Source of the DNA: Desmodesmus armatus
Taxonomy: Eukaryota > Chlorophyta > Chlorophyceae > Sphaeropleales > Scenedesmaceae
Reading direction: 5' to 3'
NCBI GenBank assembly: GCA_007449985.2
Contig: VIIQ02000075.1
Coordinates: 62,001 to 126,000 of the forward strand
Length of the DNA stretch: 64,000 bases
Below, piece after piece: positions 1 to 12,300 of this stretch (positions within the stretch are counted from its first letter, which is position 1; every line of letters begins with the position of its first letter). Position numbers and translations under genes: made by a program. The notes under the pieces were generated by a model. The model worked only from the letters and a program-made list of their open reading frames with translations. It was not told the origin of the DNA and did not search any database.

Positions 1-3000
1 CCGATGGCAAGTGTTCTGATGTCTAGCCCATGGCACATGACCAGCTCCAGGACCTGCGAGCAACCCACGAAGACAGTTTGCTGCCATAGGTGCCCTGGTC
101 CGCATTCACAGCCTGGGCACCTTCTAGGGTCTTCATCACCATGCCGTGGGCCACCAGCAAAACCAACTGTGGTCACCACCCAAACGGCCCAACCAATCTG
201 CTGCTGTTCTCTGCACCCTCAGGAACCAAACCTTGGACTGTATGGGCCCATGCACATACACCATACACCAAACACCATGTACCCAGTCTGTTGAGTTTCA
301 CCTGGTGCAAATTGGCATCGGGGTTGGCTTCAACGTCTTGGTCAAGCTGCACCCCAAGTGCCACCCTCCTGCAGCAGAGACTGCTGCGGCGGCGGATAGG
401 GCTGGGGCTGCCTCGTTTCAGGGGGCTTCGGGGCAAGGGTGAGGCAGGCTTGCTTGGACTAGGGCACGTGGATGAACACTTGAACTCAAAGTGGGAAGGT
501 GATGCTGGTGCTGTGTCCAGTTGCTGACCAAGGTCGGAGGCAGTTGTGCTGGCAGCAGTCTCCATGGCAGTTGTGCTGCTGTGGCTCCCTACTGTTCAGG
601 GGTGCTACGCTTCGTATGCACGTATCAGAAGCCGGATCATGTTGTTTGAAGATGAAATTATCGAGAATAAGCTGGGTGTGCTGATGCAAGGACGGACTGG
701 CTTTGCATCACTGTACTTATGTACAGTGTGCTGAGTTCAACTGCAGTGGTGGTTGGAAGGAGGTTGGAACGACCTGATACGGTAGCCAGAGAAACTACAT
801 TAATTTGAGAAGATGCAGCCAACCGTCTCTATGGGCACTGAGTTTGAAATATGACATGTACTGGCTGGCCAGCAGTACACTGCAGTGCAGGTGAGTGGAG
901 CAAGGACACGTGATGCTGTTGAGACTTCTTCCCCCTGGAAAACGGTCGATGACAAGCTGAAAGCTATTTTCCTTGCCTGCTACCCATTGGGCTGGAGGAG
1001 ATCAGCGGGCAGCTGTGGATGCCACAATCGGGGTGGTGCCTGATAACAGTAACATGAATGCTGCCACCATGATGGTGCCCACAAGTCAGATCAGTCGGAG
1101 ACTGGCTGTGCCATGGCTGCTGAGCTGTTCTGTGCGCTGCACTGCAGCGGGCATGCCAGCCGTATTCTGGTGACTGTTGTGAGATGTTTGTTCTTGTGCA
1201 GCACAGGCTTGCGCTGTTTGCCGTGGAGGGTCAGCAAGAATGTCTGGCAACAGCTGCACACTCTGCCCTCTCTTGTCAAAGATTGAAAATGTCACTGAAA
1301 AGGCCTTGCCTGCTGCACGTGCTAATGTGCTGTACTGCTGCCACCTTGGTGCTAACTGCTCCACTGATTTGTCAACAACCAACAGCACATGCTGGCAGGA
1401 CGGGACTCCTGCCAGGCAAAAGCATGACATGGTGGTTACATTGATACGATTCCACAACCCACAAGTGCCATTGCTGGGGTTACTTGGTACCCAGCTGGGC
1501 AGCCGGCAGTGCCGCAGGCTGACGAGCCTCATGGCTGTAACCGCAGCATTGTGCATCAATCCTGTGCCGACCACAGCCCTCGGCCTGCAAGCAAAACAAA
1601 CATCATGCGACGCATCAGCAAGCACCAACCCATGGCCGTGTGTAGTGGTGGCGACTGCAGGAGGAACCAAGCAGGCAGCATGCCAATGCAACGGAGCGAC
1701 GATGGCTGGACAAACCATGAACCACCATTTTTACAACAACAAAAAAGACAGCACACAGCACACAACGCACGAAGCATGTGCGCCGTGTTCCCAGCAAGCG
1801 GCAACAGTCTGCTACCTGTGTCACAGGCATCCAGAAACAGCTTGCTATGTGCCAAGGCTAGATGCAGCGAGCATCTTGACTCTTTGGCAAAGAAAGCCAT
1901 GCGGCTATCATCCAAATAGGCTACACGCATCAAAACTGGCTGGTGCCCCTGGCTGCAAGGGGTGCCAGGCAAAGCAAACACGAGCCACAACAGCGCAGCC
2001 AAGAACAGGTGAAACCCAGACAATGTGCCGTGGCGCATTCTGACCACCACACAAGCCTCACAAAAAACATGGGGAAGAAAAAGCCCAGCTGCAAACCAGA
2101 CGGCACCCAAAAGGGATCGAAGCTTGCACTGCCAGGCTGCTACAGACTGCAGTAATACGGGCCGAAGCTTCATCAAGCCTGCTGCAGCTGTCCTGTTCAA
2201 GTGTACCATGCGTGTAATCCCAGTCGCCCCCTGCCCAATCCCCTGAAACGTCAGGGGCCACTGCACGCAACAGGAGGCCATGCGGCACTCAATAAAGTAC
2301 AGCTGCTTCCGTATTTGGAGGGCGCGCATCCTGACTGCTGCATTGGCTGGCAGCACACTGAAAGATGTGTGTGATGCTGCAGGGCTGCGGTGCTGCAGTG
2401 CAGCAGCTTTCCAGACCTCACCAGAACGACGATCCTGCGCAGAGGCAACAGGAGCCATTTGAGTGGCAGCAGCTGGCAGCGTTGCGGTTGTGTGCCAGAC
2501 CGTCACACGGCAGCAATGACGGAGCAGCTTCCCTGGGAGAACCCCTTGATGCAGGGTTTCTGCTGCTATTGGTAACAACGCTCCGCATGCGGTGCTGCTG
2601 TGCAACACATGGACGCGGTGCTTCAACCACCCAATGGCACAGCAACCAGCCAAAGGGCAGCTGTACCCATGCAAGCCTGCATCACTGCAGGCCCGTGGTG
2701 CACCCTGCTGCCAGATGCGTGCAGGGACTAAAAGGGCACCCGACTGCCACAGCAAGCAGCTATAACAGCAGCAAAGAGCCATTGATACAGCATGTGGCCA
2801 TGCAGGTGCTGCCGCAGCCACACAAAAAGCACACTATGCGAGCTGGGAATCAACGGCCCAGCCAAAAGCAACCCCACAGGAACAAAGGCATCAGGCAACA
2901 TGCCCTTGCCGCCAAACGTTGCTGCTGACTGCCACTTCAGCATCAGAAACAACCACAAAAACAGCGGCGCCATTGATGAAGCTTCATTCCAGTGGCCATT

Positions 3001-4031
3001 CGCTTGACAAATCAATCGTAGGCATGCCTGAAGCACAAATGGCAGCCAGCAAACAGCAGACAGCACCAGCAGCATGTCTGGGTTGCACAGCAAGCCTGAC
3101 GGCAGCACCACAGCCCACTGGCAGCAACGCTGGCTGAACCACCAGCTCAAACAACCATACAATGCATCGGCTGTTGTGCGCAGCAATTCCGCTGCAAAAC
3201 CTTCAGCCCAGGTAAGCACACCACCCAGGAAGCTGCAGATGCGTGCAAAAGTGCGCCTCTAGGCAGGATGTGCAAGCCCAGGCAGCCAACATCACTGCTA
3301 CTGGCAGCAGCACAGCAAAAACTTGCCTGGCCATACGGCCTGCCACCAGCACAACACGCCGTGATGCATTTCTCAGCAGGACTCAGCATACACCTGACTC
3401 CCTACAAGGTCAGTGGCAGGTGCAGCATGACTCACACAACCCAGACAAGCAGCTCAAACTACTCAGCAAGCAGCCAGCACCCCCTGCAGCTGCCATATGG
3501 TCAATCCTGTGACAGCAGCACAATCCCTTGCAGAGATTCTGAAAGAGCTATACGAGAATCACCCTCTTCCGGCCTGTTGGAAGAGCCGTGTCGGCAGGGG
3601 TGTGTGTGGGAAGAGGGATGTCAGAAGGCAGTGTCGTTCTGAGGCAGGTCGGGACCATATGCTGTCCCTACAAGGTCAGAAGCAGGTGCAGCATGCAGTG
3701 ACTCACACACAACCAAGACACGCAGCTCCAACTATCCAGCAAGCAACCTGCATTCCCTGCAGCTGCCATAGTTTCACTTCCTTGTCAATAACACACTCCC
3801 TTGTGCATCTCAAAGCACCCACCCACGCCTACATCAATCCCTACAACCTTCAATATGCAGACGTTTCACTGCAAACCTCCTGTGATGTGTATCCCCATGG
3901 TCACACCGACCGTTACCCACACCCTCAACACAAAAACACAACAAGCAGCAGCCGCCCCATCCCAACGCCACGCCCCCTGCAACCATAGCAAAAGCTCCTC
4001 ACACAATACACTACTGTTGCTTGCAACAGCA
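1..4031. other. No recognisable gene
   Basis: I found no exon chain, protein family motif or RNA gene on either strand. Long open frames exist, for example about 420 codons on the minus strand at 1556-2821. They lack motifs, are rich in Cys, Ala, Leu and Gln, and match what GCA/CAG-rich DNA gives by chance. The stretch is rich in CAGCA and ACACA runs. A short exon-like segment at about 3530-3600 (+), reading EILKELYENHPLP, is flanked by AG and GT but could not be connected to anything. Confidence 0.6.
3399..3769. repeat. Diverged direct repeat, two copies
   Basis: Bases about 3399-3498 and 3665-3769 share the same order of blocks: CCCTACAAGGTCAG, GCAGGTGCAGCATG, ACTCACACA, CAGCAAGCA and CCCTGCAGCTGCCATA. 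Small gaps separate the blocks. The copies look like an old segmental duplication. No terminal inverted repeats or coding content are seen. Confidence 0.6.
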
Positions 4032-6560
4032 TCAACCAGCCGTGGTGATCTCACCTGTTGAAAACAACAGCAGCCAGTGCAGCAAGCCCAGCCCAGCCGA
4101 CCGTAGACGCCAGGATCAATCGCAGGGAAGGAGGAAGCGTAGAAGACAGCAGACAGGATGGCAGAAGACAAGATGGCACAAAGGATGGCAGGCAGGCAGC
4201 AAGGCACAGTAGGTGGTCCTTGTGAGTCGTGTGTGCATGCGACTGTTTGTTGATGACTGCGCCAGAGAGCACCCCTCAAACATCCAGACACATGCAAGCA
4301 GGTATAGTGCAGGACGCCGCGAACAGTGAGCAGCAAAACAAGGTCGGTTGGGAGATGCCCTGCAAGCTGGTAACAGGCAACCACTTGTCACGTGCATGCA
4401 GGACAACTCCAACTGACCGTGTTGCACGCTATTTGCTAGAGCCCCCAAGCCCCCTAGGGACCCCGAACCCCTGCTCCAGCCTCTAAAACACAGCTGAGCT
4501 CCCAAAACCCTGCAAAGGCCCCCAAAACCCTGCCAGAGCACTTGCCGTATGTGGGGTCTGCCTCCACATTAGGGTTCTCCAGGATCTGTGGGTTTTGCTG
4601 CAGCAGCTCGAATGGGTCGTGGTTGGGGAACCAGGAGACCAGATTACTCAGTGACTGGGTGAGCTGCTGTGGGTTCATCAGGTCTGGCACTGCATCAATG
4701 ATGGAGTCTATGTCCTGAACCCTGGAGCCCAGAATGGACTTGACCTGCGGTGGTGCAGAATGGCAGACGGCACTCACAAGAGTGAGAAATGAGTGAGGAC
4801 GTAACTTGCATGACAGCGAGTGACAGAAGGCCGCCGACAGGATAGAGATGGTGTGCAGTAGGACCATAGAGTGGAGTTCAGGTTCAGAAAAAGGTGAAAA
4901 GCGCTCTAAATCCACAACCTGCAAGTGGCCTGTAGTCGATGCAGCCAGGGGCAGTCACAGACGCCATGTTGTCATGTGTGCCTGCACAAACCTTGGCAGC
5001 TGGCCACTTCCGCTGCTCCCAACTCCCAGGTTGAGTTTGTTGGCCCCTGCACATGCATATCACAGACCGCCACTGCTGCACCAACCTTGACTGCGTCTTC
5101 ATCCACCCGCTGTTGGGTCGACAGCAGCAGCTTGGGCTTGCGTTTGATGAGGCCGGTGATGTCCACTTTCGGGTAGTGGGTTTTGAGGGTGATGACGACA
5201 GCAACCACGCTGTCAATGTCCCGCAACAACTTGGCCTGCAAATGCAGTCACAGCAGCATGGATAAACCAGTCATTAGTAATGCCAGCAGCGACGGTGGGT
5301 GCCCCACCAGATGCGGCAGACGACCGGCAAACTTCCACCAGCAAGAATCATGTACTACCACAGGACATGAAGCACGCCGACTGCGGGTGAAAAACAGTGT
5401 CTGTTGGGCGCTGGCCAAGTGAGTGCAAACCCCACACCTCGGACCTTAGAACCGTGCCACTCACCCAGTCCGATGCCTTCATCTTATCAAGGTTGATCAG
5501 GAGGTCAGGCACCAAGGCCTGCAGCTGCTGCAGGTTGGCCTGCGTACCACAACAACAGTGCATGCACGGGAGTGAGTTCTGCCACAACTCAAAAAGCCAA
5601 GCACGCTCCAGCACAACAACTCGAGCTGGCTGCCTTACCAGGGTTCACAACAGCAGTCTGCACGTGCAGCACGCACACACAGCCCAGATGTTGCAGCCCA
5701 CAAGTCAACCATGAACCGACATGTGCAGCCCACATTACAGCTACTGCATTCAGCATTTCCAGACAGACATCTTTACAGCATCAGCACAGCACAGACGCCC
5801 CAGCCTGCAGAATAACCTCCCTCCAACCAACCACCAGTGCTGAGCACGACACTAGCAGACACAGCTGCCAACTTCACTGCACCTGCGCCGCACCTCAATG
5901 ACCTCTCGACCAATGCCCAGCTTGCTGCCAGCCTGTGCAACGTCCTTGAGGTCACTTTCTCGCCGCTTGGCCTCCCAGTCACGCTGCTTCACCGGCTCGA
6001 CCTGCACAACGGGCATACAGACCAAGCGGCATGTTACATGCAGTGGAACCGCCGACACACGGGGCTGTCTGTTGCCAAGAGGCGACACCGTTTGTAGTGC
6101 AGGACATGCAGGGACAACCTGCGCTCACTGTGTAGGGCGTGCATATTCCTGCCATGACAGGGTTTTATTGTTGCCCTGGCACTACACTCACCTCAAAGTG
6201 TTTGATGTACAGCGAGCTGAGTGTGTGGTTCACGCTGAGGACATCGCCCCACTTATCGTCCGCTGCTGGGTCCTGCTGCTGAGGTGACTGGCTTCTGCCT
6301 GCATCTTGCGGTGCTGAACCTTGCTGCACCGAAGGATCTACTGCCGAAAAGGGTGTGAGGTACTGATCACGAGCGATCTGTTCTGGTGAACTCGCCTTGC
6401 TGTTGGTACTGCTGCTGCTGCCAGTGCCGGGTGTGCCGGACGCCTGTGTGGCTACATGCCTGCATAAAGGTGGCATAACAATGCCCCAAACAGGTTGCGA
6501 TGGCCCATGTTGTGTTGGAGCCACACAACCCTGCACAGATCTACTGCGCAACAGCATCAT
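4032..6560 (-). CDS. Organelle-targeted protein with mTERF-like repeats
   Basis: Six exons in consistent phase: 6560-6192, 6001-5894, 5539-5465, 5235-5086, 4744-4546 and a tentative last exon 4054-4032. They give about 307 residues. The first about 100 residues are Ser/Gln/Pro-rich with Arg near the start, which suits a chloroplast or mitochondrial presequence. From residue about 160 on there are helical repeats ending in P-x-L-L type motifs (LVPDLLINLDK, IKRKPKLLL, DAVPDLM, LLQQNPQIL). That is the pattern of mTERF proteins, which bind organellar nucleic acids and act in transcription or RNA processing. The protein is shorter than most mTERFs. The donor of exon 5 is GCAAGT, so a GC-AG intron is proposed, and the final seven codons rest on this. 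Family assignment comes from repeat pattern only; another helical-repeat organellar protein is possible. Confidence 0.6.
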
Positions 6561-7159
6561 CCACCCTGCACTTTCGTGAGGAGTCTGCTAGTGAGCTATT
6601 GAGATCTCAAAGTAATATATCACGATCAAGCGGACCACCACTCGCAAACAGCACGGATCGGCCTGCTCCGGCAGCGTTCCGAAGTCCGAGTTGGTTGAAA
6701 GAATGGAGAATAGCTCTGTGCGGTTTTTCGGATCCAGAGTGTGCAGCACTCAATAAGCATGTGCAGAAGTATGTGCGCCCCCTGTGCGGTGCAATGCTGG
6801 CCGTTACACCCTATCTGTTTTGACCTCAGGTCAGACCAGCAGATCCGACCAGATCAGGGTTGTCTAGTTGTGGCAGTAATTGCGGCACATGCTGCGGTGC
6901 CCAGGCAACAAATTAGCATTGCATTACAGACACGTGCATGCACCAATTGCTCAATGATGTAAGCAGCCACGACGAAAGGGTGCACACAAGGTGAACTACC
7001 TTGCAGCACAGGCATGCGCATGGCTGGCACACTTGCAGATTAAGGGTGCAATGCAATGATGTTGCAACTTTGCAGCACAGGTAACCGCCTGGCAGAACAA
7101 GCAACTGCAGACAACCAGTGCAAGAACAATACTTCATCCCCTCTGCAGCAAGGCATGCG

Positions 7160-7196
7160 CCCGGCTGACACTGTCACGTGACACGTGTCAGCCGGG
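7160..7196. repeat. Perfect inverted repeat, 12-bp stem
   Basis: CCCGGCTGACAC at 7160-7171 is the exact reverse complement of GTGTCAGCCGGG at 7185-7196. The 13-base loop itself contains the palindrome GTCACGTGAC. It abuts the next hairpin with no base between them. Confidence 0.9.
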
Positions 7197-7228
7197 TGTG
7201 GTCTGGGTGGTGCACCACCCAGACCACA
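7197..7228. repeat. Perfect 32-bp palindrome
   Basis: TGTGGTCTGGGTGGTG (7197-7212) is followed at once by its exact reverse complement (7213-7228), so the stem is 16 bp with no spacer. It could extrude as a cruciform, or fold in RNA downstream of the sulfiredoxin stop. Confidence 0.92.
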
Positions 7229-7486
7229 CACAGCCGATCACTCTTGAACAGCTGCAACTCCCTCACCACTCGCACCGGAACCCACTCTTAGGGGCACTAG
7301 TGCTGGTGAGCCGCACACACTTGCAGGCCTTGCCCTCTCATATCAAAACCCTCTCTGTTAGCCAGCTCAACCCTTGACAACTGACGCTCAACTCCAAACC
7401 ACAGCCACGCATACATACCCTCAAGTAGTGGCAACAACAGACCCACTCCAGTGCTGTCCAACTCAAACATCCAGGCCAGGTCATTG

Positions 7487-7641
7487 TGTGCATCTTCAGC
7501 ACCTGCTTGTTTGCCAATGATGGCAAAGATTCGTTGTGCTGTCACATCATGTGCATGTTCAGCACCTGCTTGTTTGCCAATGACGGCAAATATTTGTTGT
7601 GCTGTCACATCATGTGCATCTTCAGCACCTGCTTGTTTGCC
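7487..7641 (-). repeat. 63-bp tandem repeat, about 2.5 copies, from sulfiredoxin 3' end
   Basis: The block CAT(C/G)TTCAGCACCTGCTTG recurs at 7491, 7554 and 7617, a period of 63 bp. The copy at 7617-7641 lies inside the last coding exon of sulfiredoxin (minus strand). The other copies lie beyond its stop. Because 63 is 21 codons, another minus-strand frame stays open and would read a 21-residue repeat beginning GKQAGAEDAHDVTAQ. Confidence 0.92.
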
Positions 7642-8892
7642 TTGCGCACACGGCATTTTATGGTTGGCAGGCCCAGCCGCTGGTGTGCCTCAAACCTGTG
7701 GCACCCGCTGAAGCCATAGTACTGCCCATCAACGAGCAGCACATCGATCTGCAGCACCCGGAGGCGTGTGGGGGCAGCAGCAGCAGCAGTGGGGTCATAG
7801 TGACTATTCCGAGTCAAGGGCTCGAAGGGCAGATCACACTAGTCACAAGGCAAACTAGCTGCGTTGTTTTCCGTGAACACCTGCAGGTGTGCTGCCACAT
7901 TGATGAACATGCTGTGTGTTGTGAGAAGCATATTGCCGCCATGTTGAGCACAGCAACAGTAGCCCCAGCTGCTGAGTTACGAAACAAGGTCTAGCAGCAG
8001 CAGCAGCGGCCGCAGCGGCAGCAGCCAGGACCCACCGGCTCCTGCAGTCCTATCTCCGTTATGCTCCTCATCAATGCTTCCACCTTGGCTTGATCTGCAA
8101 AAGTGGGCCAGGACAAGCAGGAATGATAACACCAATAAGGTTGCAAGCCTGGTTGGCCAGCCCTTGCTGGCCCTAACACAGGCTTTGCTGAAAGGGACCA
8201 TCACTAATACCCAGATGGTGTGCAATGCTGAGAGCTTGCAGTGCATGCTCTCTGGAAGACACCAGCACACAGCTGCTTTCGCAACTCTGTTGCCAGCTGT
8301 GCCAATTTGCCCTATGGTGCATGCACACAAGTTTTGTGACAGCTGCACTGAGCATGTGCATGGCGCTGCCAGCTGGTCAATACGTAATGTGTGCTGTGCC
8401 ACAGTGCAGTCTGTGTATCACAGGTCAGCTTGACAGAGAAGCAGCCTGTGGCCAGTGTGCCTGGCCTTGGGCTTCTGTGTCAGTGACATATTGTCACCTC
8501 TCTAGTGTGACCACACTCAGCTGCCACACTGCAGGACTCACTGCCAAATCCCCCCACCCATACACTTCATGCCTCTTCAGCGCACCATTGCTGCGTGTCT
8601 TGCCCAGTGGCCGTCTGATGGAGGTTACGGGTATGTCCTGCACTTTGGGGTCAGGCTTGGCGGGCTTTGTACTGTCAAAAGTCCAATTGTAGGGGTTTGG
8701 GGCCTGGCTAACACTGCTGAGTGGTGCCGTGCTGTCCGTGCTAGCGCCATTGCCGTTGCCACTACTGCTTTGACTGCTGCTATTGCGACAAACTATGCGT
8801 CTGGGCGTGTGTTGGGATGGGGGAGGCCGAGCAGCAAACACCCTGTCCACGCTGCTGTGAGTTGTCTGGTGGTGCTTCAGCCTCAGCATCAC
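7605..8892 (-). CDS. SRX: Sulfiredoxin, probably chloroplast-targeted
   Basis: Three exons, 8892-8586, 8094-8036 and 7748-7605, join in phase to 169 residues. Sulfiredoxin is the ATP-dependent reductase that restores over-oxidised (sulfinic) 2-Cys peroxiredoxin. The signature FSGCHR with the catalytic Cys is present, followed by FEAHQRLGLPTIKCRVR as in plant enzymes. Upstream, IRRPLGKTRSN and the helix KVEALMRSITEIGLQEP match the ATP/peroxiredoxin-binding fold. The first about 75 residues are Ser/Thr/Arg-rich with few acids, as in a chloroplast transit peptide. I chose the ATG at 8892; a second ATG follows at once. The last about 12 codons coincide with a unit of the 63-bp array, so the natural C-terminus lies inside the repeat. 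It is divergent from presenilin across 421 bp. The family call is firm; the location is inferred. Confidence 0.95.
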
Positions 8893-9313
8893 AACGACTA
8901 CAGGCTTGAATGAAGTGTTGCGACGATAAAAGAGGCAGTGACTATACTGATGGCGAGCATTGTGATGGACTGAAGGCCCAGTACGTTGTCATACCTTGAT
9001 CACATGACTAATCTTTCCAATGTTCAACAGAGCAGTTTAGCAGCGTTCCGGGCTCCTTCTACACATCATCGACTGTTGTGGCTTTCGTCATCACTCCCTC
9101 AACTAGCCTGGTTTTAGTTGCTGTCATGCCTCTTGATCACTGCTGACAAGAGGGGCCCACTGTTTGGATAGGGGGTGTTACTCTCCTGAAACAACGTAAT
9201 ATGTTAATATGATCAGTTAGTGCTCTGGTTCCGCCGTTGGGGCGGCTGTTGGACAGCAACTGAGTCCTTGGTTTGACGGAGCTTCCACCACAGCAGTTGC
9301 TGGACGAAGCACC
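8893..9313. promoter_or_regulatory. Shared intergenic region of a divergent gene pair
   Basis: These 421 bp separate the start codons of sulfiredoxin (minus) and presenilin (plus), so both promoters and 5' UTRs must lie here or overlap. I see no clear TATA box at a standard distance and cannot assign elements. Confidence 0.5.
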
Positions 9314-12300
9314 ATGACCCGCAGCGTCCTAGATGATCTGGGGGAGGAGATCACAGGCATAGTGGCGCCTGTATCCATCTGCATGGTCTTGGTTGTGGTG
9401 CTGGTCAAGGCACTCAACCCAGATGGCATGGCAGACAGCAGCTCTGTGGCGATAGCAACCATCGCCTACCACGAGAAGGTACTGCTGACCTCAGCCGTAT
9501 GTGACAGCAGTACAAAAAGCATCCAGTGGCAGCACTTTTTGGTTTGGGACTGTTTCTGGCTGCAGCTGCTTGGGTCCGATCTGGCATGGCACTAGGTCTG
9601 ATCTGGCACATCACTAGGTTTGCATGGCAGTCATGGCCGCATGCATCACTGCCCATTCTGCACACGCTTGTCAACAGTTGTTGGTTGTGAGCAGTGCAGC
9701 ACTACAGCCGCTACGTATGCCACTTGTGCAGTGTGGCAGCGCTGCACCCACAGTGCCTGATTGCCACGTGCTGTGCTGTGCTGTCCTGCAGGAGTCTGAC
9801 TCAGCTGGACAGAAACTGGGCGGCGCTCTGCTCAATGCCATTATATTCATGGCAGTCATTGGCGGCATGACGTTTGTGCTCTTTCTTCTGTTCAAATGGG
9901 GGGTAAGCAGCTGCATCAGTGCTGCCAGTACCCCACTCCCAACAGCGCCCAACGGCAAAAATGCACGTCCAAGCAGTCAACATTGATCGTGTCATGTCAA
10001 GCTGTTACTTGCAGCAGCGTGTCCGCACACAGACTGCCTTGCATGCAAGTGACGCAGCAGTGGGGAGTTTTGTTAGCCAGCAACATCCCATCTACTTACA
10101 ACTGTCTTGCTGTTGCCCTGTGATGTGACCCCCTGCTGACGGGTCCCTGCAGTGCTACAAGGTTATATACGGTTACATGGGCTTTGCCATGTTCAACGTC
10201 TTCTTCTTCCTGACTGGCGCCCTGATCCTGCAGCTGCTGCGGTTGTCAGGGGTGCACATGGATCTTGTTTCATTCTGCTTCCTGCTGTTCAACTTCTCGG
10301 TGAGGCCAGCCTGAAGGACTCAAGTCTTGGCTACAGTGTTTGTATGAGTGTGAGAAATTAGTAGCGCTGCAGCACCATTTTTCTGCTGTTCGGATTGATG
10401 GCTGGGTCGTGGTGTTGTGGCTTCAGGGCGCTGTGTCGTCCTGAAGGAACAGCAACGCAGAAGCATGACTTTGCTGGGCACTGGCCTGTGCCACAATGTC
10501 TAGCTGGCTCTAGTGGCACGAGCCTGTTGCCCTCCTACACCAGCTATACCCCGTATACGTGCAAATGTGTTCTCCAGTCACCAACAAAGCGCCTGACATG
10601 TGTTGGGACATGTTGCCATGTGCAGGTGGTTGGTATACTTTCGTTGTTTTTCATGCCAGTGCCGTTGTTCCTGAAGCAGTGCTACACAGTTTGGGTGGGC
10701 ATCTGTGTGGCATATATCTTCACCCACGTGCCTGAGTGGACTTCATGGGTGCTGCTGGTGATCATGGCCCTCTATGACCTCGCAGCAGTACTGCTGCCTG
10801 GAGGACCCCTCAAAGTGAGCAGCCGTTGCATGCACACACACGCACATGTGCAACACAGAAGCTGTCGTCGTGCCAGCACAGCCGTGGGCGATTGATGTGA
10901 CAGGGTGGCCGCCTGTTGCGCATGTTTTGGAGCCCTGGTGCATGCACAGTGGAGTGGTGGGAATGGTGATGTAGCACAGTCAGGGCAGAAACGTGGGCAC
11001 TGCTGTCTGTGGAGTGCAAAGTGTTTGCCGTTGTCCTTTATCTCTGCCTGCCTGCCTGTAGATCCTGGTGGAGCTGGCTATTGAGAGGCAGCAGGAGCTG
11101 CCAGCCCTAGTGTATGAAGCCCGCCCCACCTCAGGCCCCTACCAGAGGGGCATGTGGCGCAACAGGCAGCAGCAGCGGCAGCAACAAAACGGAGCTGCAG
11201 CAGCAGATCTTGGAGACAGCACGGGTGGCAATGCTGTGGTGGGCAGCAGTGCCGGCATGGGCTTGGGTGCAGCAGCAGTGGCACCGTTGGCTGCTGCACT
11301 AGGAGTGGGTGGGGGCCGTGGTGGGAATGCTGACGGGGGTGGGGACAGTTCCCCCAGCCATAGGGTGGCTTTGTTGGCTGGGCAAGCGCGAAGCTCAGAT
11401 GACATGATGCAGGAAATGTCACGTAGTCCCAGGGGGAGTGCTGGCGGTGCTGCAAGTGGGGAGCCCAGCAGGCGGGGAGGTGGGGGGCCTGTTGCCGAAG
11501 GCAGGGAGGCTGACGGCAGTAGTACAGCCTTAGCAGCAGCCGGCAGTAGTGGTGCTGCTTTGGCTGCAGGCAACACGGGACAGGCAGGGGACGGTTCAAC
11601 CGCTCCAGCAGCGGCGCCTGGGTCTTCTGCTGGGGTTGCTGCCGGTATGAGGGGTGATGCAGAGGCAGTTGCTGTGGTCCCAGCAGGGTCACAACAGCAG
11701 CAGGTGGAGCAGGAGTATGAAGAGTCCGAGGGGTCTATGGGCCTGCCTGATGCGATCAAGCTGGGCCTTGGTGACTTCATATTCTACAGCATGCTGGTGG
11801 GGCGTGCTGCGATGTATGATATGATGACAGGTGAGACCTTTTTTTGGCGGGTGTCGTGCGCAGTTAGCTGTCACTGCCGAGAACATACACTACACAGCAG
11901 TAATGAACAGGGTGTCTTGTTGCTGTTGTGTATGCAGACTGACAGGGTGGGCTGGACGTCAGCCGCTGTGCGCAGTCAATGGCTTACGTCACTTTTGGGC
12001 AGCTGGCTGTCAACCCAGCCAAGCATGTCGGGCTGTGAATGTGCTGCTGCGCTGGGTTGCTGCAGCTGTGTTTAGTGAACAAGGCTCGACCTGCTGTCAA
12101 TTTGTTGCCTGCTGCTGCTGCTCTAACGTTATCCTCCACTTTGCCTGTGCTGTCTGCAGTGTTTGCCTCATACCTCGCCGTCATATCAGGCCTTGTCATC
12201 ACGCTGCTGCTGCTGGCACTGGCGCGTAAGGCCCTACCCGCATTGCCTGTCAGCATCGCACTGGGTGTGCTGTTCTACTTCCTGACAAGGCTGGTGATGG

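Larger units (their letters stand above)
6561..7604. other. Intergenic region, no gene found
   Basis: This lies between the start of the mTERF-like gene and the stop of sulfiredoxin. I see no exon chain. It holds two abutting perfect hairpins at 7160-7228 and most of the 63-bp repeat array. The minus strand can be read through the array into an open frame ending at 7297, but I regard that frame as a by-product of the repeats. Confidence 0.55.

Noticed and set aside
1556..2821. 421-codon open frame on the minus strand
   Set aside because: No motif, Cys/Ala/Leu-rich, no codon bias like the real genes here; expected from CAG-rich DNA.
7487..7641. CRISPR-like array
   Set aside because: The whole 63-bp unit repeats, without unique spacers, in a eukaryotic gene end.
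7297..7656. 119-codon minus-strand frame with 21-residue repeats
   Set aside because: It arises because the 63-bp repeat is a multiple of three; the sulfiredoxin frame explains the conserved part.
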